Of a stretch of 64,000 nucleotides of DNA, positions 57,566-64,000 are shown one piece after another; the stretch's first letter is position 1; every line of letters starts with the position of its first letter. A model generated the notes under the pieces. That model saw nothing but the letters and a program-made list of their open reading frames with translations, had not been told where the DNA came from and ran no database searches. Made by a program: the position numbers and the translations under genes. Source of the stretch: CAWGYT01 sp963826795 (GTDB lineage Bacteria; Planctomycetota; Planctomycetia; Pirellulales; Pirellulaceae); the NCBI GenBank assembly GCA_963826795.1, contig CAWGYT010000010.1, positions 806,001 to 870,000 on the forward strand, in the 5' to 3' direction.

Positions 57566-57757
57566 GGCGCGTCGGAGTCCAAGGGAAACGGAAGGATCGC
57601 GAGCGACAATCCGGCGGGACGACGCCTCGTCGCCTTATGGGCCGTTGACGACCGCCTGCGGACCAGATTGTACGAATAAACCGCCAAGTCCAGAAGTGCC
57701 AATTGACCGTGGCGGCTACCTGGAGAAGCGACGCTCGCCCCAGGATTCGCCGATCTC

Positions 57758-58999
57758 TCAGGCCGCGCGACGCTGTTTCCGCTTGTCCTTACGTTGCCGT
57801 TTTCGCTCCGCTCGGCTGATGCTGAGTGTCGAAGGTTCAACCTCCTCATCGTCCTCATCGTCCTCATCGTCTGCGGCGCGGGTCGTGGGGGTGGAGTCAC
57901 TGGTGGGCGGTTCGCGTCGGGTGGAAGCCGCGTCGGGCGGGTGTTGCCGCGACGAGCGGGGTTCCGCCGCGGATTTCGCTCGAGATTCCTCGGCGGCCGC
58001 AGACGCACGTGGGGAAGGGTCCGCTTTCGGCTCGCCGCAGACCTTGGAAGCACGCGAGGGCGTCGCGGCAGCTGTCTTGCTCCGCGATCGGAGCCGCCGC
58101 CCTGCGAGAAGTTTCCAGCCAGTCCGAGTCGACGTTGTGTTCGTCCGGCGACTCCCGAACCGCCCTTGAGCGTCGAGATAGACGAAGCGGGCGAAGACGA
58201 CCCAGGTGAGGAGGACCAGCAGATGCGACGCGAGGGTGAGCACGCCGACCGCCAGCTCGCGGAGTTCGACGGCGGGGAACGGCCAGGCGTCGAGTCGGCA
58301 AAGCTCGGCGCAAACCCAGGCCGCAACGGCGCCCAAACCCGTCACGACGGCACCACGAGATGGCCAGATTTCCAGCCCAATCCGTGTGCCAGCCGCGGCG
58401 AGTACGAGCACCCATGAGATAACAGGCCAAGCCGCGTCCGGCGCGACGCCGCACCATTGACCGGCTCGGAGTAAGCCGGATTGAAGCGTGCGATCGAGTC
58501 CCGACAAGGCGGCGAGGCTTCCGATACCGCAGGCCAAGACGACGTAGTACCAGATCCGGTAGCGTCCTCGATAGTCGTCAATTTTATGACGCCGAAGGCC
58601 GACGATCAGCCCCGCGTATCCCGCGGCGCTGAGCAGCGCCAGGGAGGTGGTGCTGCAGGCCAGATTGGGTCTCGCCTGGAAAGTGAGCGGAGAAAGGTCG
58701 ATGGCGGACAGTTGGAGGTTTGCCGCGTGGTACGTCGCGTCCAGAGCGGCGTGGCCGACGAGCACGGTTGCAGTGACGAGAAACCACAGTGCGAGCGTCC
58801 AGCGGCGTTCGGGGATCAGCTGGCAAATTCGGGGTTGCTGTTCCGCACGGGCTGCGGCCGTATAGCTCCGCGGCGTGCGGGCCTCCGCCCGACCCGGCGA
58901 CTCCGAGCCGGGGGTGACGACCGAAGCCGCCTCGCGACGGTCTTCCGATAGCATCCGTCGGCGTCGATCTGTTCGCGTCGATACTTGCCGGAGGTCCAT
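57758..58999 (-). CDS. Multi-pass membrane protein with charged C-terminal tail, unknown function
   Basis: About 413 residues. Some 65 residues of Arg/Glu-rich N-terminus precede five to seven hydrophobic segments (LALWFLVTATVLVGHAALD; VVLACGIGSLAAL; WPVISWVLVLAAAGTRIGLEIW; GVLTLASHLLVLLTWVVFARFVYLD). A long tail rich in Ala, Ser, Arg and Asp/Glu follows and ends Lys/Arg-rich (ERKRQRKDKRKQRR). The acidic run is encoded by a 9-base repeat. Family not recognised. Start ATG 58999 chosen over 59122. Confidence 0.6.
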   Translation of the reverse strand: MDLRQVSTRTDRRRRMLSEDRREAASVVTPGSESPGRAEARTPRSYTAAARAEQQPRICQLIPERRWTLALWFLVTATVLVGHAALDATYHAANLQLSAIDLSPLTFQARPNLACSTTSLALLSAAGYAGLIVGLRRHKIDDYRGRYRIWYYVVLACGIGSLAALSGLDRTLQSGLLRAGQWCGVAPDAAWPVISWVLVLAAAGTRIGLEIWPSRGAVVTGLGAVAAWVCAELCRLDAWPFPAVELRELAVGVLTLASHLLVLLTWVVFARFVYLDAQGRFGSRRTNTTSTRTGWKLLAGRRLRSRSKTAAATPSRASKVCGEPKADPSPRASAAAEESRAKSAAEPRSSRQHPPDAASTRREPPTSDSTPTTRAADDEDDEDDEEVEPSTLSISRAERKRQRKDKRKQRRAA

Positions 59000-59352
59000 A
59001 TGCTCGTCAACCGTGCCCGCTTCCCTGCCGTGGCCTTCATGTCGTCTCGCGCACTCCGTTCTCATCGGACATTCGCGTCCCGGATCTTCAACGCGGAGAC
59101 GTGTTGGGGGGTGGAAATGCATCGAATCGAGGCACGGGCCAAACTGACTTACCCTTTTTCGGTCACGACGCGAGTTAGTGGCGTTCGACAGCGGCGCTCA
59201 GCACGTTCCGCTGTGGGGGGGGGATCGGTTTGTTTGACCCCGCCAGTCGCGAGGCCTAAGTTTTCCGTGACGCTCGCTCCTCCTCCGAACGCCATTCGTG
59301 CGCTTGTCGTCCTTGGTGCCCTTGCTCATCGAACTGAAGATCGTCGACACCC
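59000..59352. other. Divergent intergenic region before the GGDEF gene
   Basis: About 350 bases without a gene. It contains a run of nine G at 59215-59223. No clear promoter was seen. Confidence 0.55.
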
Positions 59353-61534
59353 GTGCCAGATCCCGCAATTGCTTCGCTTGCCTTCCCTCTCGAGACTGCC
59401 TCGGTTGTTGAACCCCTCGCCGCGCCTCGAGGGACGCTTGCGACGTTGCTCGCGGGCGTCGACGAGATTGCGTCGCTGAACGCCAAGGAACGGTCGCTTC
59501 AGGATCAACTCGTGGCGGCCCGACTGGGCATTGCCGCAGGACTTTTTACGGCGTTGCGTGCCAAGCATGCGCCGACGGCCCAACATTGCCTAAGAGTGGC
59601 ACTCCGCTGTTCGTCGTTCGGCCGACAGTTGTCGCTCGAGTCACCCAATCTGGACCGTCTGGAAATCGCGGCACTTTTGCACGATATCGGCAAAATCGGT
59701 GTGCCCGACCACGTCTTGTCCAAACCCGGTACGCTGACCGAAGCGGAAACGCTCCTGATGAGCGGTCATCGTGCCTACAGTTCGGAGATCCTGGCGGGTT
59801 TTGTCAGTGATCCTCAGATCCTGGCGATCGTCCGCGGCTCCTTTCTACGCTTCGACCGACGTGACGAGTTCAACGGGTCGGGCATTCCCATCGACATTCC
59901 GAGGGAAGCGCGCCTTCTGGCCATCGTCGACGCCTACGATTCAATGGTGACTGGCCATGTCTATCGGGCGGCGATGCCTCGCGAGCGTGCCCTGGCCGAA
60001 CTTTATGCCCATGCGGGAACCCAATTCGATCCGCAGTTGGTCGGCGACTTCGCCGCGGTGTCGCCGATGACCGAGGCGGAGATCAACGAAGACGTGAGCC
60101 GGCGTTGGACACAACAATTACAGCCCGCCTTGGGCAATGCTCTCTGGCTGCTGAACCAACCTTTGCTGACCGAGCCTGGCACGCCCACGACGGGCTGTTT
60201 GTTTCAGCAACGCTTGTTGGATGCGATGCATGATGGCGTGATCTTTGTGGACTTGAATCACCACGTCATGCTGTGGAACCGAGGGGCCGAGCGGCTGTCC
60301 CGAATCTCGCGCGAAAGCGTCCTTCATCAGATCTGGAGTTGCGACCTGTTGAACCTTCGCGACACCGAAGGCAATCGAATTCATGAGAATCATTGTCCCG
60401 TCCACCACGTGCTCCAAACCGGCGTGCAAACCTTTCGGCGGCTGAGCGTGACGCGTGATCAAGGCGGCAGCGTGACGGTTGACGTGCACGTGTTTCCGGT
60501 CACGGACCAGCAGCATCGCTGCTTCGGGGTGACGGTCCTGATGCACGACGCCTCGTCGGAAGCGACGTTGGAGCAACGCGTGCAAAATCTGCACGAGAAG
60601 GCCACCACGGATCCTCTGACCGGCGTCAATAATCGCGCCGAATTTGACCGCCTCCAGGCGGCGATGATGGACGACAGCCTCCGGTCGGGAACGCCTTGCA
60701 GTATGATTATTTGCGATATCGATCGCTTCAAACACGTGAACGACATTTACGGCCATCAGGCCGGGGATGAGGCACTCACAAGCTTTGCCACACTCTTGCG
60801 TCAGCATGCCCGAGCTGGAGATCTGGTGGCCCGTTATGGCGGGGAAGAGTTCGTGATCTTGTGTCCCGATTGTGACAATGCATCCGCGGCGCGGCAGGCG
60901 GAGCAAATTCGTCACGAATTGTCGCGAACGCCCGTGCCGCTCTTGCGCGGGAACTGCATCACCGCAAGTTTTGGTGTGACCGAGATTCAGATGGGGGACA
61001 CACCCGCGACGATGCTGCGGCGAGCTGATCGCGCGTTGTATCAGGCGAAAGACAACGGCCGCAATCGCGTTGTTCAATTGGGCGGCGGCCTGGTTGGCGA
61101 CGACGAAGTAAAACGGAACTCTTGGTTGTCGTGGCTCCAGCGGCCCAAGCAGGATTCACTCCTGGTGCGCCGCTTGATCGCGACCGTCCCACTGGACCTC
61201 TTGGTCGAAAAAATCAAGGGCTTCATTTCCGATCACGGGGCCGAGATCGTCCGCATCGAGGATAACTACGTCGTTCTGGCGGTTGACGGAGATCCTAAGC
61301 GCGCAGCGTCGCGCCACCGATCGCCCGATTTCTCTTGTCTTAGAACTCGAGCTGTCCGAATTGGATCGCGGCGATCAAACGCATTCCCACCTGGGGACCC
61401 ACACCCTCATCAAAGTTTCCGTGCGTCCAAAGCGGGCACGCGATCGCCGCCGAAAAGGGGCTGACGATGCGTCCCAGATCGTGGCCAGTCTTAAGTCGTA
61501 TTTGATCGCCCAAGACTATGCGGACGGCAAATAA
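59353..61534 (+). CDS. HD-GYP-like / PAS / GGDEF signalling protein, C-terminus frameshifted near 61290
   Basis: The N-terminal HD-like domain has HCLRVALRCSSFG near 78-90 and LLHDIGKIGVPD near 109-119 (His110, Asp111). The GYP loop is altered (FDRRDEFNGSGIP), so phosphodiesterase activity is doubtful. A PAS-like segment (LDAMHDGVIFVD) starts near residue 290. A GGDEF domain with intact site GGEEF at 496-500 should make cyclic di-GMP. The last part leaves frame at about 61290; one extra base restores a tail ending QDYADGK at 61534. GTG start 59353. Cytosolic. Confidence 0.85.
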
Positions 61535-61827
61535 TCCCCGCTCGCATGGAAACCCGCCCACATTGCCAGTGACGCGTCGATTCGTTATCTTCGAATTGAT
61601 TCGGCGTCCTGCGACATCATGACGCGGCGAAAGTAATGGGCGAGGACCTAGTGAGGCCTGTTGCGGCGGACCGCCGGAATCGTCCTGAACCCCGCGCCTC
61701 GCGGGCGCTGTCTCACGGAGGATCGGTTGCCACTTCACCCCGCAGGGAAGTCGTGAACGATTCGGGGCGTTCGATTGTCGAACTTCTCGCCCCAACGAGA
61801 TCAGTCAAATTTGCAAGAGGAAACACG

Positions 61828-62437
61828 ATGGCTTTTTCGCTACCTGCACTGCCGTATGCCTATGACGCGCTGGAACCCCATATCGACGCCCGCACGATGG
61901 AGATCCATCATACGAAGCGTCATCAGGCCTACATCAACGCCCTTAACGCGGCAGTCGAGGGGACCGAATGGGAGCAGCAGACCGTTGAGCAGCTGGTTTC
62001 CAACCTTGCGTCCGTCCCGGAGAAGATTCGGCCCGTGGTGCGGAACCATGGTGGCGGGCATGCGAATCATTCGCTCTTCTGGAGCAATCATGGGACCCAA
62101 CGCAGGCGGACACCCGACAGGTGACTTGGCGGCCGCGATCGACGCCGATTTGGGAGGCTTCGACCGGTTCAAGGAAGCCTTCTCAACGGCAGCGAAGACG
62201 CGTTTCGGAAGTGGTTGGGCGTGGCTGAGTGTCGACGGTGGGAAGCTGGTCGTAGAAAGCACGCCCAATCAGGATTCTCCGCTTTCCGAAGGTCGCACGC
62301 CCATCCTGGGAATTGACGTCTGGGAACATGCCTACTATCTCCATTACCGAAATCGCCGCCCCGACTATGTCGAGGCGTTTTTCAGCGTGATTGATTGGGA
62401 ACAGGTCGCCGCGCGGCCTTCGGCTGCGAAGCAGTAG
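61828..62437 (+). CDS. sodA: Iron/manganese superoxide dismutase, frameshifted near 62086
   Basis: The N-terminal part has the metal-ligand His in HHTKRHQAYI and the second in GGHANHSLFW. The C-terminal part, in another frame, has GSGWAWLSV and DVWEHAYYLHYRNRR, which gives the Asp and His ligands. Removing one A from AA at 62086-62087 joins them as ...HSLFWSIMGPNAGG... over about 202 residues. The enzyme dismutates superoxide in the cytosol. Whether Fe or Mn is used is not decided from sequence. ATG 61828 follows AGAGG. Confidence 0.92.
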
Positions 62438-62912
62438 GCACTTCGAATGCCGCGTTGACGCGAATGAGGCGGCATGCATGTCGGCCTCCCAGCCGCTTCC
62501 AGGAGCTCGTCCAGCACGGGCCCCTGCCGGTTGTCCGCACGGCCGCCTTGCTTCCCGCGCCGCCTCTTCTCTCGCGTTCAAGCCCAAACGCTGAAGTGTC
62601 CGGCCGTGCACCCCGCGGTGCGAGCACGTGCCCGCTGGTTGCCAGCTGCTGGCGTGAGACGCTGGGAAACGACGCAGAAGTCAATAAGTTCTCGCTTGAC
62701 TCCTTGCATTTGCATCCCTATGATCCGCCCCGCCCGTCGCCGGAGCCTCCGGAACGGAATCCGCGGAAATTGCGGGTTTGACTTTGGCAGATCTACCGCT
62801 TGATCCGAAAACTCAAGGAAGACCGGGTGGTTGTCGGTCCGGCGTCGCATCGGGCGATGGGGGGCGAGCGACCGCCAGCCGTGTTGAGTACGAAGGAGCG
62901 AGGCCGTTGACT
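62438..62912. other. Gene-free stretch upstream of terminal lipoprotein
   Basis: About 475 bases. A small perfect hairpin (GCACC-CCGC-GGTGC) lies at 62608-62621 but lacks a T run. No gene recognised. Confidence 0.5.
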
Positions 62913-64000
62913 ATGCAAGCGCCGTTTTTGTCGATTACCCGCTTGGTTCTCGTGGTGGCCTTGAGCGGGGCGGTCCTCAGTTCGATCGGATGCCGCTCCA
63001 CCCGAAGCAGTCTCGCGGGACTCCCGGGAATGGCTTGGGTGGGACCTCGAGACGAGGATGCGACGTTTGGCAGCTGGGCTGATTCGGATCGACCGAGCCT
63101 ACCGACGCCGTCCCAGCAGGCGACTCCCCAATTGGCAACCGATTCGGGCACTGCCTCGAAGCGGGAAGTGCCGTCAAGCCAACGCTCGCCGCAACGAGGC
63201 TTGTCGGACAGCTTGGCATCGGGGACGAAGGGCAGCACGCCCGAAACTGAATATCCCGACACGGGATATCCCTCCACCTACGCCGAAAATAAATCGAGCG
63301 GCCGTTCCGGTTATGAGACGGGCCGCCATTACACTCCCAACGGGACGCGTGGACCCACTCAAGTCGCGCCTTCTCGAGGTTTTTATGGCGACGATTACGC
63401 CGCCCAACCGTCTGGCGTAAGCGATCCTCAGGCCGCTGATCCCGTCACTATGTCCGACGAGCGTTCCGCATACGAGGATCCGGACGCGGGACGAGGTTAT
63501 AGCCGATACAGCCGAGATCCCGTGGGCGGGCTCGCCGGCCGTGACCCGGATTCGCCCTCCTCGGCCGATTCCCGGTCGTCTGGCTCGCCCTCCGATGTGG
63601 CCGGCTCGTCGGCCGCAGGACGCGGAAGATCAATTCAATTCAGCTCGCCAGGGAGCTCAACAGGAGGCCGCGGAGGCGATTGAGCAGTATCGCGATCCGG
63701 TCGAAGATCTCGCGCCGGGGACTTACGCCCACGACGAGGGGCTCGGTGAAACGACGCGGGAACTCAAACAGGGCCTACGCGCCTCGTATGGTGAGGCGAC
63801 CGAGGGCATGCGTAGCCGAATTCAAAGTGGAATGAACACGCTTGCCGATTCCGGTAAATCACTCTCCGAAGACGCACAGGGGATGGCACGCAAGGCCGTC
63901 GGCGGCCTGGGCCACGCCGCGACCGAATTGAATCAGGATCTCCGCAGCGGCTACAGCCGATTCTCGCCGTCCCGCAGCGAAGGCGAGGACGCGACCATCG
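62913..64000 (+). CDS. Lipoprotein, low-complexity, 3' truncated by the window edge and frameshifted near 63610
   Basis: A signal peptide with lipobox (VLSSIGC, Cys27 of MQAPFLSITRL...) starts the protein. The next 200 or more residues are rich in Ser, Gly, Pro, Asp and Tyr and contain short repeats (DTGYPSTYAENK, GYSRYSRDP). The frame in use stops at 63683, but a second frame takes over from about 63605-63625 as AEDQFNSARQGAQQEAAEAIEQY and stays open to the window end with helical, Gln/Glu/Arg-rich sequence. The two probably form one protein, joined if one inserted base is removed. Family unrecognised. Confidence 0.6.

Noticed and set aside
57566..58326. A 777-residue protein extending gltX upstream
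   Set aside because: The extra region overlaps the real membrane-protein gene in another frame and is Arg/Pro-rich shadow translation; the true N-terminus with the HIGH-type motif is in a different frame from 57565.
62608..62621. Hairpin GCACC-CCGC-GGTGC as a terminator
   Set aside because: No T run follows and the stem is only five pairs.
1..64000. CRISPR arrays, tRNA and rRNA genes, transposases and phage genes
   Set aside because: No regular spaced repeats, cloverleaf-like sequence or related proteins were recognised in the window.

Overview
The window reads as chromosomal DNA of a planctomycete, probably Pirellulales or a related order. The sequence is GC-rich. It carries two copies of the planctomycete-typical DUF1501 / PSCyt-PSD1 (DUF1549-DUF1553) gene pair, a heme-motif WD40 protein, a dockerin-type protein, a SSS symporter with DUF3311, a PQQ-type propeller, a BNR_4 protein and many secreted or lipoprotein-like products. 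No rRNA, tRNA, CRISPR array, transposase, integrase or phage gene was found. Apart from short repeats the region looks like ordinary, fairly dense chromosome.

Layout. 1-5 kb: end of a dockerin protein, a SGNH/TPR protein and a BNR_4 protein. 5-8 kb: TIM-barrel isomerase, nucleoside deaminase, and divergent queF and queE of the queuosine pathway. 8-15 kb: a three-gene surface-protein operon (DUF1501, PSCyt2/PSD1 with Big_2 domains, cytochrome-WD40). 15-21 kb, minus strand: membrane protein, FtsX-type permease with LolD-type ATPase, thioesterase, ribosomal protein S18. 21-27 kb, minus strand: SSS symporter with DUF3311, then a probable isoprenoid cluster (prenyltransferase/squalene-cyclase-repeat protein, polyprenyl synthetase, chorismate-lyase-like protein). 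27-30 kb: three tandem sulfotransferases. 30-41 kb, minus strand: sugar ABC permease and binding protein, a membrane/shikimate dehydrogenase fusion, a HemN-like radical SAM enzyme, a PQQ-like propeller, and a LuxE-like / acyl-reductase-like / Fe-alcohol dehydrogenase set. 41-49 kb: small coiled protein, SNF2 helicase with a small upstream gene, GT39-like glycosyltransferase, FAD enzyme, DUF1295 protein, glycine oxidase. 49-54 kb: second DUF1501/PSD1 pair and an LRAT-domain protein. 54-64 kb: glnS, gltX, membrane protein, HD/PAS/GGDEF signalling protein, superoxide dismutase and the start of a lipoprotein.

Two gene sets could act as pathways not obvious from single annotations: the carboxylate-to-alcohol set at 36972-40906 and the isoprenoid/chorismate set at 22879-26692. 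Both assignments are inferences from family and order.

A strong caution applies. About ten otherwise well-conserved genes, including gltX and superoxide dismutase, are each split by a single-base frameshift, mostly of the +1 type. In several cases the shift separates catalytic motifs that must sit on one chain. This pattern fits residual sequencing indels much better than gene decay, so these genes are annotated here as whole genes with the shift noted.
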